Origin: Streptomyces sp. AM 2-1-1
GTDB lineage: Bacteria; Actinomycetota; Actinomycetes; Streptomycetales; Streptomycetaceae
NCBI RefSeq assembly: GCF_029167645.1
Contig: NZ_CP119147.1
Span: 5,102,501-5,166,500 of the forward strand
DNA length: 64,000 nt
Reading direction: 5' to 3'
How positions within the stretch are numbered: position 1 is the stretch's first letter; each line of letters begins with the position of its first letter. The notes under the pieces were generated by a model that saw only the letters and a list, made by a program, of their open reading frames with translations, was not told where the DNA came from and did no database searches. Shown piece after piece: positions 45,845 through 54,447 of the stretch. The translations under genes were made by a program, and so were the position numbers.

Positions 45845-47220
45845 GGGGAGTCCTCCGGGGCAGGGGGCGGGGTCGGTGGGGAGTGTTCGGGGCGCACGAC
45901 GAGCGGGCCGGCGCCGGGGACCGGCCCGAGCGGCAGCCGGGCCGCGACCCGGAAGCCACCGTCCGGCAGCGGACCGGTGTCCAGGGTCCCGCCGGTCAGC
46001 CGCACGCGTTCCCGCATGCCGACCAGCCCGTGGCCGGTCCCGGACGTCTCCAGCGGCGGACCGGGGCGCGGCGGTGCCGAGTTGACCACGAGGACGGTCA
46101 GATGACTGCCGTCGGCCCGCACCGACACCCGAGTCGCCGCACCCGGGGCGTGCCGCACCACATTGGCCAGCGCCTCCTGCACGATCCGGTACGCGGAGAG
46201 GTCCACGGCCGACGGCACCTCACCGAGGTCCGCCGCGAGCGCCGCCTCCACCGGCAGGCCGGTGCGCACGGTGGACTCCACCAACTGCTGCAAGCGGTCG
46301 AGGCCCGGCTGCGGGGCCCGCTCGCCCGCCGTGCCGTCACCGCGCAGCACGGTGAGGAGCCGGCGCATCTCCGCCAGCGACTCCCGGGCACTCGCCGCGA
46401 TCGAGGCGAACTCCGCACGCGTCTCCTCGGAGAGCCCGGCGACCCGGTACGGGGCGGAGTCCGCCTGCACGGTGATGACGGACATGTGGTGCGCGACCAC
46501 GTCGTGCAACTCCCGCGCGATGCGGGACCGCTCCTCCAGGAGCGTGCGGCCGGCCCGCTCCTGGGCGCTGATGGTCTCCTGCTCGACGAGACGCCGCTGC
46601 GCCACGCCCCGTTCCCGCACGGCGGCGCCGATCACCAGCACCACCGCGCCCAGGACGAAGAGCAGCACCGCACTGGCGTTCCCGCGCTCCGGCGCGAGCG
46701 CGTGGAGCGCGAACCCCACTCCGCCCGTCGCGAGCCACACGGCCGCCAGCGTCCGGCGGGGCTCCCGAAGCCCCAGGGCGAGGAGGACGAAGAGCTGGCC
46801 GACGATGACGGTCGGCGGCCAGGGCCAGACCGTGTACGGGTCCGGTGGCGCGAACAGCAGCGCCAGCGCCCCGGCGACCGCAGCGGGGAAGGTGATCCAC
46901 CAGACCTCCAAGGGCCGGTGGGCCAGCAGGAGCAGGGGCAGCGTCTGGGCCACCGCGAGGGCCGCCGCCAGCGCGCCCGGCACGCCGCGGTCGTGGGAGA
47001 GCACGTGGAGGGTGACCGGGAGGAGCGCCGCGGTCAGGGCGACCACGACCGCGTAGGGGACCATCCGCTGCCAGCGCTTCGGCGCCCCGGCCAGCAGCGG
47101 AGCGGCCGGGTGCGAGAGGCGTGACGGCAGAGTGACGCGTGCGCGCACGGAGCGGCGGGCCGAGGGCTTCCCCGCGGACGGGGAGCCGGTGGGCCGAGGA
47201 GTTTCGGGGGTGTCGGACAT
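45841..47220 (-). CDS. two-component sensor histidine kinase
   Basis: A 459-residue kinase. After a basic N-terminus four to five membrane helices follow (about 50-185), a HisKA_3 helix SRIARELHDVVAHHMSVI with phosphorylated His near 245, an N-box AYRIVQEALANVVRHA near 350 and a G-box SGTGHGLVGMRERV near 405. The G1 box is degenerate (VNSAPPRP instead of a DNG core), as in some NarL-type kinases, but the N and G2 boxes are intact. The ATG at 47220 lacks a strong ribosome site; ATG 47262 is an alternative. It is the first gene of the HK-RR operon. Confidence 0.9.
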   Translation of the reverse strand: MSDTPETPRPTGSPSAGKPSARRSVRARVTLPSRLSHPAAPLLAGAPKRWQRMVPYAVVVALTAALLPVTLHVLSHDRGVPGALAAALAVAQTLPLLLLAHRPLEVWWITFPAAVAGALALLFAPPDPYTVWPWPPTVIVGQLFVLLALGLREPRRTLAAVWLATGGVGFALHALAPERGNASAVLLFVLGAVVLVIGAAVRERGVAQRRLVEQETISAQERAGRTLLEERSRIARELHDVVAHHMSVITVQADSAPYRVAGLSEETRAEFASIAASARESLAEMRRLLTVLRGDGTAGERAPQPGLDRLQQLVESTVRTGLPVEAALAADLGEVPSAVDLSAYRIVQEALANVVRHAPGAATRVSVRADGSHLTVLVVNSAPPRPGPPLETSGTGHGLVGMRERVRLTGGTLDTGPLPDGGFRVAARLPLGPVPGAGPLVVRPEHSPPTPPPAPEDSP

Positions 47221-47255
47221 GGCCGGGCCAGCGTAGGCAGCCGGACCTTCCCCAG

Positions 47256-47308
47256 GCGTCATACCGGGGTGCCGGCCCGCGACCGGCATGTCGTACCAGG
47301 GTAGGGGT
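47256..47308 (-). promoter_or_regulatory. promoter element of the two-component operon, shared with 41033-41080
   Basis: GTCATACCGG (47258-47267) and CGTACCAGGGTAGGGG (47292-47307) match the elements upstream of the DUF1023/acyltransferase operon. Read leftward they contain CCTGGTACGAC and CCCGGTATGAC, resembling two copies of one site. The alternative ATG 47262 lies inside it. Confidence 0.55.
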
Positions 47309-47435
47309 GTGGGGGTAGGGAGCAGGGGGCCGGAGGCCACCGTGCGAACCGGCCGAGGTCCGCCCCGTCTTCCCCTGCCCGGGCCGCGCCGTGCGAGTCG
47401 GCGAGCGCGCAGCCCGCCGACCCGCGCCGAAGCGC

Positions 47436-48371
47436 CTACAGCTCTGCCAGCAGCTCCGCCTTCTTGACGCCGAACTCCCCGTCCGTCACCAGCCCCGCCC
47501 GATGGAGCTCGCCGAGGTGGCGGATGCGTTCCGCGATGTCCGCCGGATCGCGCCGCGCCGCCCCCACCGGCACCAGCGAGGCCGGCGCCGGCACGGAGGG
47601 CGTGCGGCGCGCGGACTCCAGTACCGCCGCCGCGAAGGGCAGCGACTCGTGCACCGGGCCGTACCCCAGGCCGAAGAGCACGGCCGCCGGATCCTGGTCG
47701 GCCCGAGCGGGACGCTCCGCTGCGCCGGCGCCGTGCGGTTCCCCCGGGGAGCGGACACCCGGCTGCGCGGGCAGGGGCACCGCCGGGTCGGACGGATGGG
47801 TCAGCAGCCGCAGGTACCCCTCGGCGGTCTCCGGCGAACGCCACTCCACCCCGGCCACCTGCGTCACCGGGAACGTCTGGTCGCCCGCCCGCCACTTGGC
47901 GGTGGACGCGCCCGTCCACGACCAGCGGAAGGAGACCCGCTCCCCGTCGAAGCCGGCGCGCCCGTCGTACGCCTTGAAGTGCATCGGCCCCTGGGGCGCC
48001 GCGACGAGGAAGCGGTCCGCGGGCTGCCCGGCGTCCGGACCGAGCACGCTCCGCAAAGCGTCGCCGTACTGCTCCGCGAGGCTCTCCCGCCCGGCCGGGA
48101 CGACCAGCCGGTACGGATCGCAGCCCTCCTTCAGCTGCCCGGCGGCCGCCTCCATCAGCGGGTCGGCGCCGGGTCTCGGCGAGGCATGCAGAACCACCGT
48201 GCCCCGCTTGCCCGGAGACAGACCGACCGCCGACAGCGCCGCATAAGGAATGCGTCGCTCCCGCAGGCTCTGGAAGAGCTTCGGCGTGCGGATGCCCCGT
48301 TCGAAGCGGATGAGCACGGAGTCGCTGTCGAACTCCCAGGTGGCATGAATTCCAGCCAGCACATCACCCAT
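47436..48371 (-). CDS. DUF4429 protein with C-terminal SHOCT domain
   Basis: A 311-residue protein with two DUF4429 units: MGDVLAGIHATWEFDSDSVLIRFE at the start and FDGERVSFRW plus QVAGVEWRSPETAEGYLRL around 135-185. The C-terminus IAERIRHLGELHRAGLVTDGEFGVKKAELLAEL is a SHOCT helical module. The family is frequent in streptomycetes and is thought to act as a lipid- or protein-interaction domain. Two starts are possible (48380 or 48371); MGDV is the usual family start. Confidence 0.87.
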   Translation of the reverse strand: MGDVLAGIHATWEFDSDSVLIRFERGIRTPKLFQSLRERRIPYAALSAVGLSPGKRGTVVLHASPRPGADPLMEAAAGQLKEGCDPYRLVVPAGRESLAEQYGDALRSVLGPDAGQPADRFLVAAPQGPMHFKAYDGRAGFDGERVSFRWSWTGASTAKWRAGDQTFPVTQVAGVEWRSPETAEGYLRLLTHPSDPAVPLPAQPGVRSPGEPHGAGAAERPARADQDPAAVLFGLGYGPVHESLPFAAAVLESARRTPSVPAPASLVPVGAARRDPADIAERIRHLGELHRAGLVTDGEFGVKKAELLAEL

Positions 48372-48447
48372 GTGCGTCATCGTATGCGGCGCGTGCCCGT
48401 ACGTCGCCCCTCCGCGTCAGCCCTGATTCACCGGACTTCCGCGTGAT

Positions 48448-49668
48448 CTACGCGCGTCGGCCACCCGTTCCGCCGGAGAGGCCGCTGCGGCACGTGCGGT
48501 CCACCCGCGCGCACCCCACCGACGCGTACGCGCCCACACCGATCGCCGCGAAGTTGCGCAGGCTCTCCGTGCCGGGCTCGAAGTACCCGCTGTGGCCCAC
48601 CGCTTCCCCCGCCGAGACGATCCGCGCCCCGAAATCCGGATCCACCGGATCGGCACCGTGCCCCAGCCCGGCGAACTCCAGGTTCGGTACGTCCGCGATC
48701 CAGTCGTCCCGGTCGCGCATCGCCCACACCCGGGCCTCCGTGCCCAGCGCCGCGGCGCTCCCGGCCCGCATGCCGGGGCTGCCGGCCACCGCGATGTCGG
48801 TGACCCGGGAGGGCAGCCGGTGCGCCGCGACCCCGCACACCACGGATCCGTAGCTGTGGCAGACCAGCGAGACGGTGGCCTTCCCCGGCAGAGCCCCCAC
48901 CAGCGCGTTCAGCCGCAGCGCACCCTGGGTGGCGAGTCCGCCCAGGACGGCGTCCATACCGATCCCGGCCGGGGCGGTGTAGTCGGCCCACGCGATGACC
49001 GCGGTACGCGCGGTGGGCCGGGCGACCCGCTCGGCGGCGTACAACGACTTCGCCATGCCGACGGGCGCGCTGTTCGGCCGGTTCTCGCGCTCCAGCGTGA
49101 GCAGTTGGGTGTCGACGCCCGGGACGACGACGGAGACCCGATCGGCCCGGTCCAGATCGCCGAAGACCTCGGCCGCGCGGCCCCGGCCCGACGGATCGAA
49201 GGACAGGATCTGCCGGTCGTCGGCGAGCATCGCGCGGTAGCGCTCCAGCCGCAGACCCGCCTCGGTCCGGCCGTCGTAGGAGAGTCCGGGATCGCGCGTC
49301 CGGCCCTCCTCCACCGCCTGCGCCTCCCGCAGCGCGTGCCGGTTCGCGTGGTAACGCAGCGCGACCGGGACGCCGTTGAGATTCCCGACCACCAGCCCGT
49401 GGTGATCGGCCAGGGAGAGCTGTTGCCCCGCGGTCAGCGAGGCGAAGAAGCGGGCGACCGCGGCGGCCGGCGCTCCCACGTCCGGGACCTGACGGCCCCC
49501 CGCCCGGGCGTGCGCCCACGCGGCCAGAGCCCGAGCGCGTGGCTCGTCGGAGGGCTGGTGACGTACGGCGGTCCACCCGGTGGTCGCCAGCATCACGAAC
49601 ACGACGGCTATGGCGAGCAGCGCGCGCCAAGCGGTCAGTGTGGGGGAGGTGTCGAAGGAGGGATTCAC
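48448..49668 (-). CDS. secreted or membrane-anchored alpha/beta hydrolase, DUF1023 type
   Basis: A 406-residue paralogue of the hydrolase at 39845-40960. It has an N-terminal anchor or signal helix (WRALLAIAVVFVMLATTGW) and the DUF1023 motifs LVVGNLNGVPVALRYHANR, PVGMAKSLY, VCHSYGSVVCGVAAHRL (catalytic Ser) and GHGADPVDPDFGAR in the same order. The C-terminal tail has two cysteines (GCARVDRTCRSG). GTG 49668 is chosen by ribosome-like AGGG and by the homologous N-terminus. It is not followed by an acyltransferase, and its promoter lacks the GTCATACC element. Confidence 0.88.
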   Translation of the reverse strand: MNPSFDTSPTLTAWRALLAIAVVFVMLATTGWTAVRHQPSDEPRARALAAWAHARAGGRQVPDVGAPAAAVARFFASLTAGQQLSLADHHGLVVGNLNGVPVALRYHANRHALREAQAVEEGRTRDPGLSYDGRTEAGLRLERYRAMLADDRQILSFDPSGRGRAAEVFGDLDRADRVSVVVPGVDTQLLTLERENRPNSAPVGMAKSLYAAERVARPTARTAVIAWADYTAPAGIGMDAVLGGLATQGALRLNALVGALPGKATVSLVCHSYGSVVCGVAAHRLPSRVTDIAVAGSPGMRAGSAAALGTEARVWAMRDRDDWIADVPNLEFAGLGHGADPVDPDFGARIVSAGEAVGHSGYFEPGTESLRNFAAIGVGAYASVGCARVDRTCRSGLSGGTGGRRA

Positions 49669-50007
49669 TGCCGCACACCCTAGGAGACCGGTGACGGGCC
49701 GTGGCGCTCGGGTGACGTACCTCACTCGGCGGAGAGGTTTGTGGACCGATTTTCTTACGTTCCGTAGTCGCGGCGGGCACATCTCGTGGACGTGCGCGCC
49801 GGGGTCGTGCGCCGACGGGGGTGCGCGGAGGGCAGTGCGCGCCGGGGTCCGGAGGAAGAGCGGGGGAGTACCGGCGGACGCGCGTCGGTGGCGTGGGGTG
49901 CGAGGAGAGCACGGGGACGCGGTGGTGGTGCGCCGTGTGCGGTGGTGCACGTGGCGCGGCGGTGGTGCGCGGCACGGTGGCGGCCGGGAGCGCCCGCCCC
50001 GGCACCG
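49669..50007. other. 339-base gap between the DUF1023 and TetR genes
   Basis: No gene is apparent. The first 100 bases are the AT-richer promoter of the leftward hydrolase (GGTTTGTGGACCGATTTTCTT). From about 49915 to 49985 the sequence is a low-complexity GTGGTG/GCGCGG run. A weak open frame of short GTG-rich type crosses it but has no ribosome site. Confidence 0.4.
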
Positions 50008-50796
50008 CTACGGGGTCCTCGGTACGGCTCCGGACGCTCCCGGGGCACCCGCCGCAAGGACCCGCCAATCGGCGAAGAGCGCCGGGCCGAGCATGTCCAG
50101 ATGGTTTTCGGCCAGAGTGCGCAGCGAGGCGAGAGTGCCGTCGCCGGTCCGTCCCCAGAGTTGTCCGGTGACCCGCATCGCCCCCGAGAACGCCGCGACC
50201 GCCACCCGGGGGCGCGGGTCCATGTCCCTGTCCAGGCCCTCCCGCCCCGCGATCACCGAGGCGACCTCCTCCTCCATGGCGAGGCAGCGGCGCATGTGCG
50301 CGGCCAGCAGCGCGGGCTGGGACTCGATCATCCGGAACGTCCGGAGGTGCAGCTCCACCGTGGCCGAGGACGGATCGGAGCGCTCCAGCGCGTCCCAGGA
50401 GCGGAAGGCTGCCTGCCGCAACGCTTCGAGCGGCGGCTCGTCCGCGGGGCGCTGCCGCAGCTCCGCGAGGAACCGTGCCTCCACCATGTCCTGGGTGGCG
50501 AAGACGACCTCCTCCTTGCTCGCGAAGTACCGGAAGAAGGTGCGCTGGGAGACGTCGACCGCCTCCACGATCCCGTCCACCGTGGTCCGTTCGTACCCGC
50601 GGGTGGCGAAGAGCTCGAGCGCGGCGTGCAGCAACGCGTCCCGGGTGCGCTGCTTCTTGCGCTCGCGCAGTCCGACCGCGCACTCCGGGCGCCGGAACAA
50701 CCCCGGGGTCCGCGTGCGCTGTTCGCGCGCGGCCGTCCCGGGCTGCGCGCTCTCGCGTGCGCCGCCCCGCCGGCGCGCTGCCGGACCTTCCGTCAC
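50008..50796 (-). CDS. TetR family transcriptional regulator
   Basis: A 262-residue regulator with an unusually long basic N-terminal extension (about 45 residues) before the helix-turn-helix: RTRDALLHAALELFATRGYERTTVDGIVEAVDVSQRTFFRYFASKEEVVF. The C-terminal domain is the usual ligand-binding bundle. The GTG at 50796 has AAGGA eight bases upstream; the longer frame to 50853 overlaps the promoter of the divergent transporter. It is 113 bases from a DHA2 drug exporter and most likely represses it. Confidence 0.9.
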   Translation of the reverse strand: MTEGPAARRRGGARESAQPGTAAREQRTRTPGLFRRPECAVGLRERKKQRTRDALLHAALELFATRGYERTTVDGIVEAVDVSQRTFFRYFASKEEVVFATQDMVEARFLAELRQRPADEPPLEALRQAAFRSWDALERSDPSSATVELHLRTFRMIESQPALLAAHMRRCLAMEEEVASVIAGREGLDRDMDPRPRVAVAAFSGAMRVTGQLWGRTGDGTLASLRTLAENHLDMLGPALFADWRVLAAGAPGASGAVPRTP

Positions 50797-50871
50797 GTGC
50801 GCTTTCCTTCCGTCATTCGCCGACCGCCGACGTGCCTGTGAGCCACCCGACACCCGCAGTCGGTGAATTGG

Positions 50872-50900
50872 TTGGGCAACTGTCAGTCGCTGTCACTATT
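50872..50900 (+). promoter_or_regulatory. promoter of the DHA2 transporter gene
   Basis: TTGGGC (50872-50877), then 17 bases, then ACTATT (50895-50900), nine bases before the ATG. The direct repeat CTGTCA occurs twice between the boxes (CTGTCAGTCGCTGTCACT) and may be the TetR contact site. Confidence 0.5.
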
Positions 50901-50909
50901 GTGCCGGGC

Positions 50910-52520
50910 ATGACTAGTCAGACCACCGTCGACAAGGCTTCCCGGGAGCCGGAAGACATCGCAGCTCCCGTTCGGGGCAAGGGACTTCGCGGCCACCCAT
51001 GGCTGACGCTGTTCTCCGTGGCCATCGGCGTGATGATGGTCGCGCTCGACGGCACGATCGTCGCCATCGCCAACCCGGCCATCCAGCAGGACCTCCACGC
51101 TTCCCTCGCGGACGTCCAGTGGATCACGAACGGCTACATGCTGGCGCTCGCGGTCTCGCTGATCACCGCGGGCAAGCTCGGTGACCGGTTCGGCCACCGC
51201 CAGACGTTCCTGATAGGCGTCGTCGGCTTCGCCGCGGCGTCCGGGGCCATCGGCCTCTCCTCCAGCGTCACCCTGGTGATCGTCTTCCGCGTGCTGCAGG
51301 GGCTGTTCGGGGCCCTGCTGATGCCCGCCGCGCTCGGCCTGCTGCGCGCCACCTTCCCGGCCGAGAAGCTCAACATGGCCATCGGCATCTGGGGCATGGT
51401 CATCGGCGCCTCCACCGCCGGCGGCCCGATCCTCGGGGGCGTCCTCGTCGAGCACGTCAGCTGGCAGTCCGTCTTCTTCATCAACGTGCCGGTCGGCATC
51501 ATCGCGCTGGTGCTGGGCGTGGTGATCCTCAAGGACCACCGCGCCGAGAACGCACCCCGCTCCTTCGACATCGGCGGCATCGTCCTGCTCTCGCTGGCGA
51601 TGTTCTGTCTCATCTGGGCGCTCATCAAGGGCGCCGAGTGGGGCTGGGGCGACGTGAAGACGGTCGGCTTCCTCGTGGCGGCGGTCGTCCTCTTCGCCGC
51701 CTTCGCGCTCGTCCAGACGCGCGTCCGCGAGCCGCTGATCCCGCTGGCGATGTTCAAGTCGATCCCGCTGTCGGCGGGCGCCATTCTGATGGTGCTGATG
51801 GCCTTCGCCTTCATGGGCGGCCTGTTCTTCGTGACGTTCTACCTGCAGAACGTGCACGGGATGAGCCCGGTCGACAGTGGTCTGCACCTGCTCCCGCTGA
51901 CCGCCATGATGATCGTCGCCTCGCCGCTGGCCGGCTTCCTCATCACCAAGTTCGGCCCCCGTGTCCCGCTCGTCGGCGGCATGGTGTGCACCGCGGTCGC
52001 CTGCTTCGGCATGTCGCAGCTGACCATCAGCACGGGCACCCTGACCATGTCGATCTGGTTCGCCCTCCTCGGCCTCGGACTCGCCCCCGTCATGGTCGGC
52101 GCGACCGAGGTCATCGTCGGCAACGCCCCCATGGAGCTGTCCGGTGTCGCCGGCGGCCTCCAGCAGGCGGGCATGCAGGTCGGCGGCAGCCTCGGCACGG
52201 CCGTCCTGGGCGCGGTGATGGCGGCCCGGGTCGACTCCCTGCTGCCCGGCAACTGGGCGGACGCGGGTCTTCCCCAGTCCTCCGAGGAGCAGCTCTCGCA
52301 GGCGTCCTCCGCCATCGAGGTCGGCATGCCGCCCCTCGCGCCGGACACTCCGCCGGAGATCGCCGCGAAGATCACCTCGGTCGCGCACGACACGTTCGTG
52401 TCCGGCATGAGCACCGCGTTCATGGTGGCCGGCAGTGTCGCCGTGCTCGCCGCGGTGGTCGCGCTCTTCACCAAGCGCGGTGACAACGCCGAGGCCGGTG
52501 CCGGAGTCGGCCACATCTGA
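50910..52520 (+). CDS. MFS drug exporter, DHA2 (EmrB/QacA) family
   Basis: A 536-residue transporter with fourteen helices. Family motifs are VALDGTIVAIANPAIQQDL in helix 1, GKLGDRFGHRQTFL between helices 2 and 3, and GPILGGVLVEHVSWQSVFFINVP in helix 5 (motif C), typical of proton-driven multidrug export. The C-terminus is a large loop plus final helix ending GAGVGHI. It is divergent from the TetR regulator. A hairpin at 52564-52595 ends the unit. Confidence 0.95.
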   Translation: MTSQTTVDKASREPEDIAAPVRGKGLRGHPWLTLFSVAIGVMMVALDGTIVAIANPAIQQDLHASLADVQWITNGYMLALAVSLITAGKLGDRFGHRQTFLIGVVGFAAASGAIGLSSSVTLVIVFRVLQGLFGALLMPAALGLLRATFPAEKLNMAIGIWGMVIGASTAGGPILGGVLVEHVSWQSVFFINVPVGIIALVLGVVILKDHRAENAPRSFDIGGIVLLSLAMFCLIWALIKGAEWGWGDVKTVGFLVAAVVLFAAFALVQTRVREPLIPLAMFKSIPLSAGAILMVLMAFAFMGGLFFVTFYLQNVHGMSPVDSGLHLLPLTAMMIVASPLAGFLITKFGPRVPLVGGMVCTAVACFGMSQLTISTGTLTMSIWFALLGLGLAPVMVGATEVIVGNAPMELSGVAGGLQQAGMQVGGSLGTAVLGAVMAARVDSLLPGNWADAGLPQSSEEQLSQASSAIEVGMPPLAPDTPPEIAAKITSVAHDTFVSGMSTAFMVAGSVAVLAAVVALFTKRGDNAEAGAGVGHI

Positions 52521-52563
52521 CCCCTCCCGCCTCCGGCGCATCCGCGTCAACACCACGCCCCGC

Positions 52564-52595
52564 ACAGCCCCGTCGGTCCAAACCGGCGGGGCTGT
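52564..52595 (+). terminator. hairpin after the DHA2 transporter
   Basis: Arms ACAGCCCCGTCGG (52564-52576) and CCGGCGGGGCTGT (52583-52595) pair with a single U-G wobble around TCCAAA, 44 bases past the stop codon. Confidence 0.82.
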
Positions 52596-52676
52596 CGCCT
52601 ATCCGGGTGATCCCGCTCCGTACCCCTTCCCCGGGCACATCGCGGCAGGTCAGGGTGTGGCCAAGAGCCGCGCCAG

Positions 52677-52766
52677 AGCGGTTCGCACCACAGCGGTCCG
52701 CATGCAAGCGGTGCGCATCGCAGTGGTTCGCAGCACAGCGGTTCGCAGCCCGGCGGTCGCACCGAG
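52677..52766 (+). repeat. 15-bp tandem repeat array, five to six units
   Basis: Units at 52677, 52692, 52707, 52722, 52737 and a degenerate one at 52752 follow the consensus AGCGGTTCGCANCAC. It lies in the 306-base gap between the DHA2 gene and the I36-like inhibitor gene, ending 61 bases before the start codon. Fifteen bases would be five codons, but no gene structure supports translation. Confidence 0.82.
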
Positions 52767-52826
52767 CGACCCGCGGCCCACGATCCGCGCCACAACGACT
52801 CGCACGACCACGGGGATTGATCCACC

Positions 52827-53261
52827 ATGCGCAAGACCGTCATCGCGGCCGTCCTGGCCGCCACCGCTCTCGTTCCCGCAGCCTCGGCCGTCGCTCCGGC
52901 CGCGACGCCCGCCGCACCCGGGGGCATCCGTACCACCGTGACCACCACCGGCGCGCCCGCCCGCGCCCCGGGGGTGCGTCTGGGGGAGTGCGCGGCCGGA
53001 GCGCTCTGTCTCTGGAAGAAGCCGGACTTCACCGGCGCCCGTCAGATCCGGGACCTCTCCGGCGTCGACGTCGAGAGCTGCGTCCCCCTGCCGGCCGGGA
53101 GCGACGCGCAGGCCTTCGCCAACCGCACCGGCCGCAACGTCACCCTGTACCAGTCCGCCGAGTGCGGTGAGACCGGTGAGTTCGAGACGTACCCCGGCGC
53201 GGGGACATGGGTCCCGCGCTCGCCGTACCAGGTACGGGCCTTCAAGATGTGGGAGAACTGA
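52827..53261 (+). CDS. secreted peptidase inhibitor I36-like protein
   Basis: A 144-residue exported protein. A Sec signal (MRKTVIAAVLAATALVPAAS, AxA cleavage near 21-23) is followed by an Ala/Pro/Thr linker and a compact domain from residue 50. Four cysteines (55, 61, 85, 113) can form two disulfides, and CLWKKPDFTG matches the streptomycete metalloprotease inhibitor-like fold of the I36 family, a gamma-crystallin relative. It may protect secreted proteins from proteases. It stands alone, with a hairpin directly after the stop. Confidence 0.85.
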   Translation: MRKTVIAAVLAATALVPAASAVAPAATPAAPGGIRTTVTTTGAPARAPGVRLGECAAGALCLWKKPDFTGARQIRDLSGVDVESCVPLPAGSDAQAFANRTGRNVTLYQSAECGETGEFETYPGAGTWVPRSPYQVRAFKMWEN

Positions 53262-53289
53262 GCCCTGCGGGCGCCGGAGCCCGCAGGGC
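53262..53289 (+). terminator. hairpin directly after the I36-like gene
   Basis: Perfect 11-base arms GCCCTGCGGGC and GCCCGCAGGGC around GCCGGA, starting right at the stop codon. The rest of the 329-base gap to the GntR gene is gene-free until its promoter. Confidence 0.88.
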
Positions 53290-53551
53290 CGACCACCCGG
53301 TGCGGCGGCCGTCGCGCCCGCCGTACCGCGTGGTCGCCGTCGGCGCCCCTCCGAGACCCGGCGGACTCCCCTCACGCTCTTCGACACGCCTCCCGTACCA
53401 CGGCGTGTCCGGGGCTCACCTGACGTACAGTCACGAGCGCGGCGAACGGCCCCGGATGGCGCGACCCGCGCCGCGAACGCCCGTCGCTCTGCGAAGTTGT
53501 TCCGTCCGATGCGTTGACGAGATCTTCGCGGTACATCTAGCTTCATCGCGT

Positions 53552-53573
53552 CGTACTTCGTACGTCATATATG
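53552..53573 (+). promoter_or_regulatory. dyads upstream of the GntR gene
   Basis: CGTAC-TTC-GTACG (53552-53564) and CATATATG (53566-53573) are perfect palindromes in an AT-richer stretch 17-38 bases before the gntR ATG. Position and symmetry suit autoregulation by the FCD-type regulator. Confidence 0.5.
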
Positions 53574-53589
53574 AGACGCGATACGCGAG

Positions 53590-54243
53590 ATGCGAGAGCC
53601 CTTCATGACGTTTGCGCCCACCCCGATCCCGTCCAGGACGCAGTTCGTGCTGGAAGCGGTCAAGCACGCCATCCTGACGGGTCAGTTGCTGCCGGGGCAG
53701 GCGCTGGTGGAGACGGAACTCGCGGCACGGTTCGGGGTGTCGAAGACGCCGGTGCGCGAGGCGCTCAAGACCCTCGCGGGCACCGGGCTGGTGGTCATGA
53801 GCCAGTACAAGGGCGCCGCCGTCCGGCTGGTGGACGCGGAGATGGCGCGCGAGGTCTACGACGTGCGCCTGCTGCTGGAGCCGGAGGCGCTGCGCCGCAC
53901 GATCACCTGCGGGGCCTCCCTGGACGCGGCGCGGGAGGCGCTGGAGCGGGCGGACTCGTCCACCGACAAGGCCGACCGCTCGCTCGCCAACCGGGACTTC
54001 CACCGGGCCCTTTACCTGCCCTGCGGGAACCCGCTGCTGGGCCGGATGCTCGACGAGGTCCGCGACCAGGCGGCTCTCGTCTCCACCGTGGCCTGGGCGG
54101 CCGACCCGTCCTGGGAACGGGAGGCCGCCGAGCACCGGGAGATCCTGCGGCTCGCACTCGCCCCGGACCCGGCCGGCGCGGCGGCGGCCCTCCACGACCA
54201 CATCGCGTCCTTCCTCCGCCGCGCCTTTCCCGACGCCCCCTGA
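53590..54243 (+). CDS. GntR family regulator, FadR/FCD subfamily
   Basis: A 217-residue regulator. The winged helix is residues 15-80 (FVLEAVKHAILTGQLLPGQALVETELAARFGVSKTPVREALKTLAGTGLV, then a wing) and the FCD ligand domain follows, with DFHRALYLPCGNPLLGRML near 140 and EHREILRLAL near 178, which supply metal-binding Asp/His positions. FCD regulators sense organic acids. ATG 53605 is a second candidate start. It converges with aceE, recalling pdhR next to aceE in enterobacteria, but no control is shown. Confidence 0.88.
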   Translation: MREPFMTFAPTPIPSRTQFVLEAVKHAILTGQLLPGQALVETELAARFGVSKTPVREALKTLAGTGLVVMSQYKGAAVRLVDAEMAREVYDVRLLLEPEALRRTITCGASLDAAREALERADSSTDKADRSLANRDFHRALYLPCGNPLLGRMLDEVRDQAALVSTVAWAADPSWEREAAEHREILRLALAPDPAGAAAALHDHIASFLRRAFPDAP

Positions 54244-54374
54244 TCCCGCCGCGCACAGCACAGCACCCCCGGCCGCGTGCCCGTGTCCCGGTGAGGGGAG
54301 CCGGGGAAAGACGTCCTGAGGACACGGACCGACAGACCCCCCGGCCCCGCGGGCCCGGCCCCGCGAGGACCGAC

Positions 54375-54404
54375 GGCCGGCCCCGGGCGTACCCGGGACC
54401 GGCC
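54375..54404 (-). terminator. terminator of aceE
   Basis: Arms 54375-54387 and 54392-54404 pair over 13 positions with one U-G wobble when read leftward, around a CGTA loop. It lies 43 bases beyond the aceE stop and beyond the converging gntR stop. Confidence 0.75.
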
Positions 54405-54447
54405 GACAGGTGTGCGAGCCGGGCGCCGCCCGGCCGTGCCGTACGCG

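Noticed and set aside
52547..53032. Pentapeptide-repeat protein on the minus strand
   Set aside because: The repeat pattern comes from the 15-bp array; it overlaps the inhibitor gene, has no ribosome site and lacks the pentapeptide consensus.
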